Shown piece after piece: positions 15,791 to 24,028 of a stretch of DNA of 56,643 bases (within the stretch, counting starts at the first letter, position 1; the number at the start of each line of letters is the position of its first letter). The notes under the pieces were generated by a model. It saw nothing but the letters and a program-made list of their open reading frames with translations. It was not told the origin of the DNA and made no database searches. This DNA is from Solibacteraceae bacterium (lineage in GTDB: Bacteria; Acidobacteriota; Terriglobia; Bryobacterales; Bryobacteraceae): the NCBI GenBank assembly GCA_026984795.1, contig JALSRK010000041.1, positions 1 to 56,643 of the forward strand, read 5' to 3'. The position numbers and the translations under genes were made by a program.

Positions 15791-16979
15791 CGCGCTCTTC
15801 CCTGCCGCTGCGGTTCGCCGCCACCACTCTGCGCCTGCGGTTCTTCGCGACAATCTCCCGCACCGCGGCGATCACCTTCTCCACATCGCCGTCGCTCATC
15901 TTAGGGTAGATCGGCAAGGATACCAGGCGGGGGTACTCGGCAAGCGCGCGGCGGCAAGGATCGCGGAGCTTCAAGACCCGGCGGTAGTAAGGATGAAGCG
16001 GAATCGGAATGAAATGGACGCTACAGCCGATGCCGCGCACGCCCATCTCTTCAATGAACTGCGCCCGGTCGATCGCCAGCATGTCGAGGTTCAGCCGCAG
16101 AACGTACAGGTGCCACGCGTGCTTGCAATCTTCCCGATCCGGCGGCAACTGAACCTCCTGCAGTTCCGCGAACGCTTCGTTGTACCGCGCCGCGATCTCG
16201 GCCCGGCGGGCGTTCATCCGGTCCAGTTTCCGGAGTTGCACCAGCCCGATCGCCGCCAGGATGTCAGGCATGTTGTACTTGAAGCCGAGATCGACAACCT
16301 CGTAGTACCAGCTACCGTTCTTCCCGTACCGGTTCCAGGCATCGCGGCTCATCCCATGCAGACTCAGGATCCGCATGCGATCGGCCAGCTCTTCCGAGTT
16401 CGTCGTGACCATCCCCCCCTCGCCGGTGGTCATGTTCTTGGTGGCGTAGAAACTGAAACATACGGCGTCGCTCTTGCCGGAACCGATCTTGCGGCCCTTG
16501 TATTCCGCCCCCACGGCGTGGGCCGCGTCCTCGACGACCTTCAACCCGTGCTCACGCGCCAGCTCCCAGATCCTCTCCATGTCGCACGGCAACCCGGCGT
16601 AGTGAACCGGCAGGATCACCTTGGTGCGCGGCGTGATCAGGGCTTCCACCCGAACGGGATCAAGATTCAAGTCATCGCCAATGTCCGCCAGGATCGGCGT
16701 GGCACCCGCGTGCAGAATCACGTTCACCGTTGCGCAGAACGTGACCGGCGTCGTGATGACTTCGTCCCCAGGGCCGATCCCGAACGCCGACAGTGCGAGG
16801 TGCATCGCCGCGGTGCACGAACTCACAGCGACCGCGTGAGCCGCGCCCACGTAGCACCGGAATCGAACCTCGAACTCTGCGCACCGCCGACCTGTCGTGA
16901 GCCATCCACCGCATAATACCCCGGCCACACCGCCCACCTCTGTTCCATCAATCTGGGCTGCACAAAAAGGTACCGTCAT
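15771..16979 (-). CDS. DegT/DnrJ/EryC1-family sugar aminotransferase
   Basis: 402 residues, full length. The PLP lysine is K181 in FYATKNMTTGEGG; EDAAHAVGAEYKG (150-162) holds the cofactor-contacting Asp, and TTPVTFCATVNVILHAGATP is the conserved substrate-side block. The family makes amino-deoxy sugars from keto nucleotide sugars; which sugar cannot be told. GGGAAG lies ahead of the ATG. The C-terminal 25 residues are basic and not typical of the family. It heads a small group with the phosphoglycosyl transferase (20-nt overlap), suggesting the two act on the same or consecutive sugars. The chimeric remnant nearby contains a second aminotransferase's C-terminus. Confidence 0.93.
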   Translation of the reverse strand: MTVPFCAAQIDGTEVGGVAGVLCGGWLTTGRRCAEFEVRFRCYVGAAHAVAVSSCTAAMHLALSAFGIGPGDEVITTPVTFCATVNVILHAGATPILADIGDDLNLDPVRVEALITPRTKVILPVHYAGLPCDMERIWELAREHGLKVVEDAAHAVGAEYKGRKIGSGKSDAVCFSFYATKNMTTGEGGMVTTNSEELADRMRILSLHGMSRDAWNRYGKNGSWYYEVVDLGFKYNMPDILAAIGLVQLRKLDRMNARRAEIAARYNEAFAELQEVQLPPDREDCKHAWHLYVLRLNLDMLAIDRAQFIEEMGVRGIGCSVHFIPIPLHPYYRRVLKLRDPCRRALAEYPRLVSLPIYPKMSDGDVEKVIAAVREIVAKNRRRRVVAANRSGREERDGQEGA

Positions 16980-17019
16980 CTAACGCTTCCCATCCCCTTG
17001 ACGACAAGCCTTCACGTTC

Positions 17020-17745
17020 CTAGGCCGCTACTCTCCTCCTGAGCAATGCTAACCAGTGGGTGCGCAAGACCGGAATCCACGCCACCACTCTGTACAACCC
17101 CTCGCCTCCGACCCTCGAGATCCTCCGAGCAATGAAGGGTGCCAACGTGATCCGTCGGCCCCTTATCTCATAATCCCTAAAAAGTTCCCGAACCTCCCTG
17201 ACCGGTATACCCCTTACCTCCGGGTTCTTCGGGTTGTCAAACAGAAAATCATACCAGAGGATCACCCCTCCTGCGCTCAGCACCCGCCCGCATTCCTCGG
17301 CTATCCGTGAGCGCATCTCGCGGTCCAGAACCGAGGACAACACCGTGCTTAACACTACGACGTCGAAGGTCCTCTCTCCCCACGGCAGATCACTCGCACA
17401 GCCGCACCGCAACTCCACACCAGGAAGTAGCCTCCGCGCTTTCTGAATTGCGTCGAGCCTCAGGTCAATACCCGACAACAATCTTGGATCCGCACCCCAC
17501 TGAATGAATTCTCGTAATAACCTACCGTCCCCGCATCCTACATCGAGGATCCTCACCTGAGCCAGCGGATCAAAACCAGCCTCCTGCAGTAGTTCCAAAG
17601 TTGCGGAGTAGCGTTCGCGTATCCTCCAAAAATGCGCCTTATCTTCGTACGAGAAAAAAGACATCGTTCGATGCATCTGTCGCAGCGCGTAGACCCTCTC
17701 GATCCGAATACGCTCTCTTATGAAACTCTTTTCTACTTCCGACAC
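17020..17745 (-). CDS. Class I SAM-dependent methyltransferase
   Basis: 241 residues. Motif I ILDVGCGDGRLL (67-78) binds S-adenosylmethionine; SGIDLRLDAIQKAR is the acidic post-I motif and TFDVVVLSTVLSSV is motif II. The 65 residues before motif I are charged and helical, and the C-terminal 30 residues are hydrophobic then basic, so it may associate with the membrane. Given its place it probably methylates a sugar or chain end in the EPS. It overlaps the glycosyltransferase gene by 13 nt. Codon use is less GC-biased than in the genes left of 17 kb. Confidence 0.88.
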   Translation of the reverse strand: MSEVEKSFIRERIRIERVYALRQMHRTMSFFSYEDKAHFWRIRERYSATLELLQEAGFDPLAQVRILDVGCGDGRLLREFIQWGADPRLLSGIDLRLDAIQKARRLLPGVELRCGCASDLPWGERTFDVVVLSTVLSSVLDREMRSRIAEECGRVLSAGGVILWYDFLFDNPKNPEVRGIPVREVRELFRDYEIRGRRITLAPFIARRISRVGGEGLYRVVAWIPVLRTHWLALLRRRVAA

Positions 17746-18974
17746 CGCAGGGCCTCCAGGTACATTTCCGCTGTCTGTTCCGCAATTCGCTGTATACTGA
17801 ACTCCCCCACAACTATCCTCCGTCCTTCCCTGCCGAACTTCACCCGTAGGTACCTGTCCCTCGTAAGTAGTAGAATCGCTTTCGCAAGGGCTTCAGGGTC
17901 GCGGGGTGGCACAAGCAACCCATTAACCCCGTCCCGCACCACTTCCCGACAGCCGGGCCAGTTTGTCGTAATGATGGGCAGCCCGCACGCTGCCGCCTCT
18001 AACAGCACCCTCGGTATACCTTCTCTGTAGTAAGTCGGAAGGACAAATAGATCACTACTGGAAAGAATCTCCACGATGTCGTCTCGAGGCCCCACTAGTG
18101 TTACAGCCGATCTTAGGTCTTTGATCTCCGCTTCGCTCATAGCCTCTGGTGATCCGACCGCAGGGGTACCAACAACCAATACTTTAACGTTCTCATTAGT
18201 CTTCCGCGCCGTCACAGTGGCTTCGGCGAGCTCGAGAAGGCCTTTGGATTTGATCAGCCTCGAAACACATGTGACGAGCACTGTCTCGTCCGACGCGCCG
18301 ACTGCTCGACGGATTCTCGATCGGCTGAAACGGTCAGTTCTGTCTGGCCGGAACTTTTCAATATCTACACCGGAACCCGGAATCAGCCTGCACTTGCTGC
18401 GCGGGACGACTCCGCGCCGAACAAATTCTTCCATATCTGCCGTGTTCTGAAAAGTTGTTTGAGCCGAAATAGTACTGCTGAGCTTCTGTAAGACTTGATA
18501 CAGTGGTCTAACAACCACCACAGTGGCACTGGTACTAGTATACAGACTCCCTAGTCCGGGGAGTGTCCCAAAGATCCATGGCACTCCAGCCGCCCACGCA
18601 GCCAGTCTGCCGATGACGCAGGGCACCGTATCAAATGTGTGAACTAACAGCGGCCGAGTGGCCCTCAGGATTCGCCATTGCGCTGCAAATGCACGAAGCA
18701 CCTGGGCAGGGTTCATTGATCGGACTACTGGATAGCAGTGCCACTCAAAACCGGCTTGCTCAATTGCAGCGCCAGCTGCTGTGGAACTCCCAATGAATAT
18801 AACGGCGAACCTCTGCGCCAGTACCCGTGCCAACGGGATGCGGCTGTGAATGTCAGGACCCCCGACAAGGGCTAGAAGTGGCTTTTTCGACTCTGCTGGG
18901 CCTCCCCCGGCCAACCCGACCGGGCAGTGTAGGGGAACCAAGCCCTTCGCGGCCGTCTTCTGAGGCGTTAACAT
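17733..18974 (-). CDS. GT4-family glycosyltransferase
   Basis: 413 residues from the ATG at 18974, which has GAGGGAAG upstream; a GTG at 18992 is the alternative. GT-B fold: the N-terminal Rossmann domain contains PLLALVGGPDIHSRIP, then VHTFDTVPCVIGRLAAWAAG. The C-terminal donor domain has SRLIKSKGLLELAEA and the E-x7-E motif in REGIPRVLLEAAACGLPIIT. It closely follows the family that adds sugars such as N-acetylgalactosamine, galactose or mannose to undecaprenyl-linked acceptors. It is the only recognisable glycosyltransferase besides the phosphoglycosyl transferase, so the repeat unit is either short or is completed by genes elsewhere. Lower GC than the flanks. Confidence 0.92.
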   Translation of the reverse strand: MLTPQKTAAKGLVPLHCPVGLAGGGPAESKKPLLALVGGPDIHSRIPLARVLAQRFAVIFIGSSTAAGAAIEQAGFEWHCYPVVRSMNPAQVLRAFAAQWRILRATRPLLVHTFDTVPCVIGRLAAWAAGVPWIFGTLPGLGSLYTSTSATVVVVRPLYQVLQKLSSTISAQTTFQNTADMEEFVRRGVVPRSKCRLIPGSGVDIEKFRPDRTDRFSRSRIRRAVGASDETVLVTCVSRLIKSKGLLELAEATVTARKTNENVKVLVVGTPAVGSPEAMSEAEIKDLRSAVTLVGPRDDIVEILSSSDLFVLPTYYREGIPRVLLEAAACGLPIITTNWPGCREVVRDGVNGLLVPPRDPEALAKAILLLTRDRYLRVKFGREGRRIVVGEFSIQRIAEQTAEMYLEALRCRK

Positions 18975-19268
18975 ACCCACTTCCCTCGTCACCGTCTACT
19001 GGCTGTGGTGGCTCTCATCTCCTCGTCGCTCGCTTCTCTCACTGCCGGACCGCCGAGTCGGTTCGGGCGTAATACAAGGCAATGACCACTGGGCTGGACG
19101 AGTACTCTTTTCACAGAGCAGCCGGACCTTCGCGCCGCTACCCCTCTCGCTCCGCTCATCCTCGGGTACCCCACAACAGTTATCGCAACCATGCGACGAG
19201 ACAGCAGGACGTACTCGCCATATTCTGTCTCATGCCTTTCCCCCCATTGTGCTCCAGGCGCCCGCCGA
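18975..19268. other. Spacer between GT4 and polymerase genes
   Basis: About 294 bp in which no frame resembles a protein family. Other junctions in this locus are overlaps or short gaps, so this may mark a lost gene or an internal promoter, but none was seen. Confidence 0.4.
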
Positions 19269-20546
19269 CTAGCTCCAAGTGCTGCGGATCCCTGGCAAAG
19301 CCTGCGAGAGCCGCAACCGACCTCGCCTCGTCTTCACTCCCCCCACGCGGGGCTCGCGGGTCGGGAGAACCTCGTGTCGTATCTTGATCACCGCTCCCGT
19401 GCAGCAGAGATACCCAAGCATCAGCCAGAACTCCGTGAACCGCAACCCGTGGTGCGCCAAACCATACACGAGCGCCGGCGCGGCAAACTGAAACACCCCC
19501 AGTCGGCACAGTCGCCACACACGAAATAGCCCCCAACAAAACAACGCCATCCCTGGTAGTCCGTAGTAAAACAATACAGCCGCAAAGGTCGAGTGAATTT
19601 CGACCTTTCGGCCAAAGCGATAATCTGTCCCTTCGGCTGCACCGAAGATCAGGTATTCCGGGTACCTCCAAACCAGGTCGTACCCGCGCGCCTCAAGACT
19701 GTCGTCCGGATCCTTCCCAATGCTCTCGAACCGCTGCGTCACCCGCCGCTGGACCTCGCTAACCGGAACGAACTGGGCTAAGATTAGCACGATTGCCAGG
19801 GCTGGAACGACCAGTCTAGCCCCACGGGGCACGACCAGCAAACCGAAAGCGATTACCCCAAGAAATGCGGCCTTCGACAGCGACACCGCCGCCAAGAACA
19901 GCGACCCGCCGAGCCCCGCTCCGGCGATCCAGGCAGACAGCCCAACGTGCCGGTGAGCCACCGCAATAACCGTTGCCGCCAGCACCGAATAATACCCGAG
20001 CTGGTTGGGATTGTTGAAGCCGGATGTCATCCGGTAAGCGCTTGCAAACGCAGGAATCGCCAACACCCCTTGCACTAACACTGACGCCCCCATGCATCCA
20101 GCAAAGAACCGCAAGAACCGCTCTGGCCCCCAACTAGAGGTTCGCCCAAAGGCGATCACGGCCAGAAAATTGAACGCATAATACGCCGGGTTCCACATGA
20201 CCTTTGGTTCAGCGAGTTCCGACGCCCAGTAACAGGAGACCAGCAGCGTGTACGCGGCAAAAGCCCCCAGCGGCCAAATGACGCCCATCAACTGCTTCCA
20301 TACCTGACGCCCCGGTCCGCGCCTTGGGGTACTGCACACTAGATAATAGCCGATCAACCCCGCTAGAAACCAATCAGCCGGCTGGGGTAGACCGCTCGGA
20401 AAGATGTAGAAAGGGGCACCGACGACGGCGATGGCCCACCAGAGAAGGGCCCAGCGCGGCAATTGCGGCTGGCACCAACGGCACCTGTTCCACTGCTGCA
20501 ACGGTGGTGGGAAAGGGGCTTCTCGCCTTGAAGTACAGAGCATCAC
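19269..20546 (-). CDS. Wzy-type polysaccharide polymerase / O-antigen ligase-like protein
   Basis: 425 residues with about ten predicted membrane segments after a charged N-terminus. Features shared with Wzy/O-antigen-ligase proteins are RMTSGFNNPNQLGYYSVLAA near residue 170, a central loop with the YDLVWRYPEYLIFGAAEG pattern, and EIHSTFAAVLFYYGLPGM, the H-S/N and Y-G-L-P/I-G signature of the large loop. It probably polymerises the undecaprenyl-linked repeat unit in the periplasm. A GTG at 20546 and an ATG three bases later are both possible starts; neither has a good SD. It lies 42 nt after the sulfotransferase gene. Confidence 0.82.
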   Translation of the reverse strand: MMLCTSRREAPFPPPLQQWNRCRWCQPQLPRWALLWWAIAVVGAPFYIFPSGLPQPADWFLAGLIGYYLVCSTPRRGPGRQVWKQLMGVIWPLGAFAAYTLLVSCYWASELAEPKVMWNPAYYAFNFLAVIAFGRTSSWGPERFLRFFAGCMGASVLVQGVLAIPAFASAYRMTSGFNNPNQLGYYSVLAATVIAVAHRHVGLSAWIAGAGLGGSLFLAAVSLSKAAFLGVIAFGLLVVPRGARLVVPALAIVLILAQFVPVSEVQRRVTQRFESIGKDPDDSLEARGYDLVWRYPEYLIFGAAEGTDYRFGRKVEIHSTFAAVLFYYGLPGMALFCWGLFRVWRLCRLGVFQFAAPALVYGLAHHGLRFTEFWLMLGYLCCTGAVIKIRHEVLPTREPRVGGVKTRRGRLRLSQALPGIRSTWS

Positions 20547-20588
20547 ATATCCGCGGCCACCCGCATGGACATTGCCACGCGCCCTGTC

Positions 20589-21719
20589 TCACGAGGTCCT
20601 TGGGGGCTCCCCGGGCTCACTTCTTGCTCTGGTCTCCGCAGCTGTCGCCTCGGCTCTTCCTGCAGCCAACCTCGTGTGTGTGCCATACGATCCGTCACAA
20701 CGGCTCGCCACACTCGCTGTCGCAGGCTCTCCACCACCTGCCGCCCTGCGTGGCGAATCGGGGCTTGACCAGGTCTTAATCCGCTGCTCGAAGAGCCTCC
20801 GGACGGACGCGTCGACGACCGACGCTACCACGGTATACCAGCTCGGCAGACCCTTCTCCCATCCACGGTCTTCGCAAACTCTCCCGATCCCCCGGAAACG
20901 CACTCGATTCCCCGCCACCAAATGACCGGTGACTCTCCTGCGCGACAGATCCATCTCCGCGAAAAGACCGCGCCCGATGAACGCCATTAAGCGCGAGACA
21001 GTGCCCGGCGTGTCGCGGCAAAGCTCTTCGTATCTGACAATCGCAATGTTATTCCTCCGACCGGTGATTGCGATGCTGATCCTGCATAAGACGTTGGTCA
21101 GCGCCCAAGACACTGCAGTCCTAAGAGCCACCCACGGCCGCTTCCATCTTGCCGGCGCCGGCCCACGTCCGGAGCCCGGCCCTTTCATGGCGGACCACAC
21201 TACACCCCGGAGGTCTCGGATAAGCAGTATCGCTTTCACATTGTATTGGCCCAAACGGCTAAGCGCTAAAAAGCGTCCCGTGGCCGTCCGCGTACTCTTG
21301 GATGAGTCCACAACCACGTCAGCGCCACTGACCCGTACAATAGTGTCAAACAACAAACGTGTCAGTTCCCTATACCGGGTCTTCGTTCGCTTGCAAAGCG
21401 CATTCACGGCGAGAAATGGGAAAGAACTCAGTAGCTCGACCCGTCGCCGAGCCTTTTCGTACTCTCCTAACTTGTCACCCACGGACTTCAGCACTTGCGA
21501 CCAAAAAGTGCATTCGGAAAGGTGGCGTCCGCAAGAGCACAACTCATCGCGCTCTACCTCCCGATAGAGGTTTACCAGCTCACCTGTACTCACGTACCCG
21601 GCTTGTGAGCCTAATAACAGATCGAGCAAAGTCGAACCGCTCCTACCATATCCGAGTATGCACACAATTGTAGGATTGGAGTGACTGCGCGTACCACAGG
21701 GATATGCCGTATTCTGCAT
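20589..21719 (-). CDS. PAPS-dependent sulfotransferase
   Basis: 376 residues from an ATG at 21719, 5 nt after the flippase stop; an earlier start at 21803 would overlap the flippase by 79 nt. The 5'-phosphosulfate loop is CILGYGRSGSTLLDLLLGSQ at residues 20-39. The 3'-phosphate motif is AILLIRDLRGVVWSAMKG, with the conserved Arg and Ser. A pair CSCGRHLSECTFW (around 60-75) is typical of a bacterial sulfotransferase subgroup. The last 70 residues are Ala/Arg/Glu-rich and dispensable-looking. In this context it most likely sulfates the EPS or its lipid-linked precursor; a lipid or protein acceptor is the alternative. Confidence 0.88.
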   Translation of the reverse strand: MQNTAYPCGTRSHSNPTIVCILGYGRSGSTLLDLLLGSQAGYVSTGELVNLYREVERDELCSCGRHLSECTFWSQVLKSVGDKLGEYEKARRRVELLSSFPFLAVNALCKRTKTRYRELTRLLFDTIVRVSGADVVVDSSKSTRTATGRFLALSRLGQYNVKAILLIRDLRGVVWSAMKGPGSGRGPAPARWKRPWVALRTAVSWALTNVLCRISIAITGRRNNIAIVRYEELCRDTPGTVSRLMAFIGRGLFAEMDLSRRRVTGHLVAGNRVRFRGIGRVCEDRGWEKGLPSWYTVVASVVDASVRRLFEQRIKTWSSPDSPRRAAGGGEPATASVASRCDGSYGTHTRLAAGRAEATAAETRARSEPGEPPRTS

Positions 21720-21724
21720 AGAGC

Positions 21725-23071
21725 CTAGACTCTTAACATTGCGATGGCCACTGATTGTATATTTAACCGTCTCTGAACCAAAACGACAAGAACAACATTC
21801 CATAATACAAGTGAACTGGTGGTTGAGACTGCGGCCCCGATGCCTCCATGGCTGGGTATCAAGATACTGTTCAGCAGGATGTTAAGTGCAGCAGCGGCGA
21901 GAAACACGCGCGCGGCTGTGTCGTGGCCGCCCGTAAGGGTCATCAACAGAGCAACGGGTCCGCAGAAGCCATTCACCATCTGGCCGATGGTCAAGAACGC
22001 CAGGGCCAGGTAACCGGTGGTGAACGCTGGTCCAAAAAGGCCGAGGACAAACTTCCCTGCGAGAAGCAGACATAGGCCTGCACCGCTGATCAGTCCGAAG
22101 AGAGCGCGGGCCGACAGGGTGGCCAGGCGCTGAAGGTCCGCCATGCGGCCCTGGGAGTAGAGCTCGGAGATCAGGGGCGCGGTGATCGTGTTGGCGGCGC
22201 TGAGGCCGAAGGCGGGCAGCATTGCCAAGCGCGAGGCGGTGCGGTAAATGCCCGCCTCGGTAGTCCCGCGCATCGCCCCCAGCATGAGAGTGTCCGCCTG
22301 GCTCATGATCATACCCATCGCTCCGATGAAGAACAGGGAACCAGCGACCCCCCGCCAGAGTTTTCGGGCTTCCGAGCGGCGCCCCGGGGAAACAGCCGAA
22401 TGAAGCCCCCTCCGCAGCCACGCGCCGAGTACTACCAACGCCAACAGAGCCGAGGCCGCCTGGGCTACCATGGCGGCCGCGGCCGAAAGGCGTGCGTCCG
22501 CCATCCAGAAAATGAGCACAGCCGCACCCACGGCCAGCGGCATTCGGAACGAGTCCACCAGTTTCGCGCGCAGCGTCTCCTTCAGGGCCAGCAGGAGTCT
22601 GCTGCGAAGCATCACCCCGCTGGCTAAGGGCAGCGCCAGCGCGGCGATTACGCCCGTCCAGAGGGTCTCCGGCGAAATGCGGCTGTGGAGCAAACCGAGA
22701 GTGAGGAGCCCGGCGGCGCTGAGCAGAAGGCTGTTCGCCAGAACGCGCCGGTTGGCCCAGCCCAGAAAGCTCCCGCATTCGGCTTCCCGGCCCGTCGCCA
22801 GGTACTCCGGTACGAAGCGCTGGGCGGCGTTGGGAATGCCCATCCCAGCGAGCATCGTGGCGACCTGCAGCCACGCGGCGACATACAGATAGATCCCGTA
22901 GGATTCCACTCCCATCAGGTGCGCCAGGGGCAGCAGGACGAGGAAGCCCGCCAACTGCCCTAGACCGCCGATGACGAACGCCCCGCTGGCGTTCCGGGCG
23001 AAGGTCCACGAGATTTCGTCCTCGCGGAGGCGCCGGACCCAAGCGGTGAGCGAAGCGGGGATGGAGGACAC
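21725..23071 (-). CDS. Wzx-type polysaccharide flippase (MOP superfamily)
   Basis: 448 residues with 12-14 hydrophobic segments and the MOP/Polysacc_synt pattern: LAHLMGVESYGIYLYVAAWL early on, GMIMSQADTLMLGAMRGTTE then AGIYRTASRLAMLP in the middle. It should flip the undecaprenyl-linked repeat unit across the inner membrane. The start is a GTG at 23071, only 2 bp from heptamer array C, so the whole leader is repeat sequence; the only SD-like element is an AAGGA about 13 nt away within the array. Followed by the sulfotransferase after 5 nt. Its left part is GC-poorer than its N-terminal part, marking the right edge of the low-GC block. Confidence 0.9.
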   Translation of the reverse strand: MSSIPASLTAWVRRLREDEISWTFARNASGAFVIGGLGQLAGFLVLLPLAHLMGVESYGIYLYVAAWLQVATMLAGMGIPNAAQRFVPEYLATGREAECGSFLGWANRRVLANSLLLSAAGLLTLGLLHSRISPETLWTGVIAALALPLASGVMLRSRLLLALKETLRAKLVDSFRMPLAVGAAVLIFWMADARLSAAAAMVAQAASALLALVVLGAWLRRGLHSAVSPGRRSEARKLWRGVAGSLFFIGAMGMIMSQADTLMLGAMRGTTEAGIYRTASRLAMLPAFGLSAANTITAPLISELYSQGRMADLQRLATLSARALFGLISGAGLCLLLAGKFVLGLFGPAFTTGYLALAFLTIGQMVNGFCGPVALLMTLTGGHDTAARVFLAAAALNILLNSILIPSHGGIGAAVSTTSSLVLWNVVLVVLVQRRLNIQSVAIAMLRV

Positions 23072-23073
23072 GG

Positions 23074-23188
23074 CTAGTCGCTAGTCCTTAGTCGCTGGTC
23101 TCTAGTCGTTGGTCGCGACGCTAGTCGCGACGCTAGTCGCTAGTCCTTAGTCCTTAGTCCGTAGTCCGTGGTCGCTAGTCGGTGGTCG
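23074..23188 (+). repeat. Heptamer array C (NTRGTCS units)
   Basis: Fifteen 7-bp units plus two interposed CGACG pentamers (at 23116-23120 and 23128-23132). It begins 2 bp from the flippase GTG and overlaps the stop codon of the S23 gene (23175-23177 is the CTA of a CTAGTCG unit). Its last 20 bp (23169-23188) are identical to the last 20 bp of array E. Confidence 0.92.
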
Positions 23189-23576
23189 TTCGGCGGGGGG
23201 TGGTGGTGCGGCGGCGGGAGCGGCGGCTCTGTTTCAGGTACTTGACCAGGGCGCCGATGCGCTTGTTCAGGCCCACCGCTTCCTCGTACAGGCGGCCGAA
23301 CGCGCCCTCGTCCAGGTAACCCAGATCCGAAGCCACATAGAGATGGCTGGCGGTCTCCAAGGCCGAGCCCTGGGCGATCTCGAGGAACCGGGCGAAGTCG
23401 CCGTCGGTGGACCGGCCGAAACCCTCGGCGATGTTCGCCATCGCGGAGACCGAGGCGCGGCGGAGCTGGTCGCGCAGGGCGAAGTCCTGCCAGCCGCTCG
23501 TCGCGCCGTAAACCAGCCTCGTCAGCCGGCGGGCATCCTGCCAGGCGTCAATGTCTTCGAGGCGGTGGAAAGGCAT
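23175..23576 (-). CDS. S23/four-helix-bundle protein (TIGR02436 family) within heptamer arrays
   Basis: 133 residues from the ATG at 23576. Family features are MPFHRLEDIDAWQDARRLTR at the start, then RDQLRRASVSAMANIAEGFG, the RSTDGDFARFLEIAQGSALE segment, and helix 4 with LYEEAVGLNKRIGALVKYLK. These proteins form a four-helix bundle and were first found encoded in 23S rRNA intervening sequences; the Avd protein of diversity-generating retroelements has the same fold. No reverse transcriptase or rRNA is nearby. Both gene ends lie inside heptamers: the ATG uses the AT of the first unit of array D, and the TAG is part of array C, so the C-terminal TTTD is repeat-encoded. An in-frame start further up inside array D is possible. 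Function unknown. Confidence 0.9.
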   Translation of the reverse strand: MPFHRLEDIDAWQDARRLTRLVYGATSGWQDFALRDQLRRASVSAMANIAEGFGRSTDGDFARFLEIAQGSALETASHLYVASDLGYLDEGAFGRLYEEAVGLNKRIGALVKYLKQSRRSRRRTTTPRRTTTD

Positions 23577-23672
23577 GGTCGCTGGTCCTTGGTCGCTAGT
23601 CCTTGGTCCCTGGTCCGTAGTCACTAGTCCTTGGTCGCTAGTCGCTGGTCCTTGGTCGCTAGTCGCTGGTCC
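23575..23672 (+). repeat. Heptamer array D (NTRGTCS units)
   Basis: Fourteen consecutive 7-bp units; one has A in place of G/C at position 7. The first, ATGGTCG, supplies two bases of the S23 start codon on the opposite strand. AAGGACC units on the minus strand place SD-like AAGGA sequences ahead of that start. Confidence 0.92.
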
Positions 23673-23711
23673 TTGATGTGTAGTGGGCGGAGGGTGGGGG
23701 AAATCACGCCT

Positions 23712-23828
23712 TTAGTCGCTGCTCCTTAGTCCGTAGTCCGTAGTCCGTGGTCCCTGGTCGCGAGTCGCTGGTCGCGGCCCTAGTCGCTAGTCCTTAGTCG
23801 CTAGTCGCTGGTCGCTAGTCGGTGGTCG
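23712..23828 (+). repeat. Heptamer array E (NTRGTCS units)
   Basis: Sixteen 7-bp units with one interposed CGGCC pentamer (23775-23779); two units deviate. The last 20 bp match the end of array C exactly, 640 bp away. Confidence 0.9.
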
Positions 23829-23891
23829 GGGGGGCGGGGGCCGCCTTGTCCAAGAGACTGAGCTCCACGACGCGTTGCTCTACCAGCAAGT

Positions 23892-23922
23892 GCAACCACA
23901 GGGATACAGAGGGCACTGAGAA
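23892..23922. repeat. CACnGAG-type short repeat, copy 5
   Basis: Reads CAACCACAGGGATACAGAGG then GCACTGAGAA; three imperfect units in the plus orientation. Confidence 0.65.
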
Positions 23923-24004
23923 CTGCAGGATTCGGGGTCATCGGTTCGCGCAACTTGCCGATCCCACACCGCCGGGCTTGTTGTAATCCTTTGTTTTTCA
24001 AGAT

Positions 24005-24028
24005 CTTCTCTGTGTTCTCGGTGGTGAA
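24005..24028. repeat. CACnGAG-type short repeat, copy 6
   Basis: Minus-strand reading ACCACCGAGAACACAGAGAA. Its core is the same as copy 4 (12851-12880) although the two lie 11 kb apart. Confidence 0.65.

Noticed and set aside
18989-19192. Minus-strand frame of 67 codons between GT4 and polymerase genes
   Set aside because: Basic, low-complexity translation without an SD or family match.
23175-23576. 23S rRNA intervening sequence
   Set aside because: The product belongs to the S23 family, but no rRNA sequence is present on either side.
23074-23828. CRISPR array
   Set aside because: The repeat unit is only 7 bp and tandem, without unique spacers of constant length.
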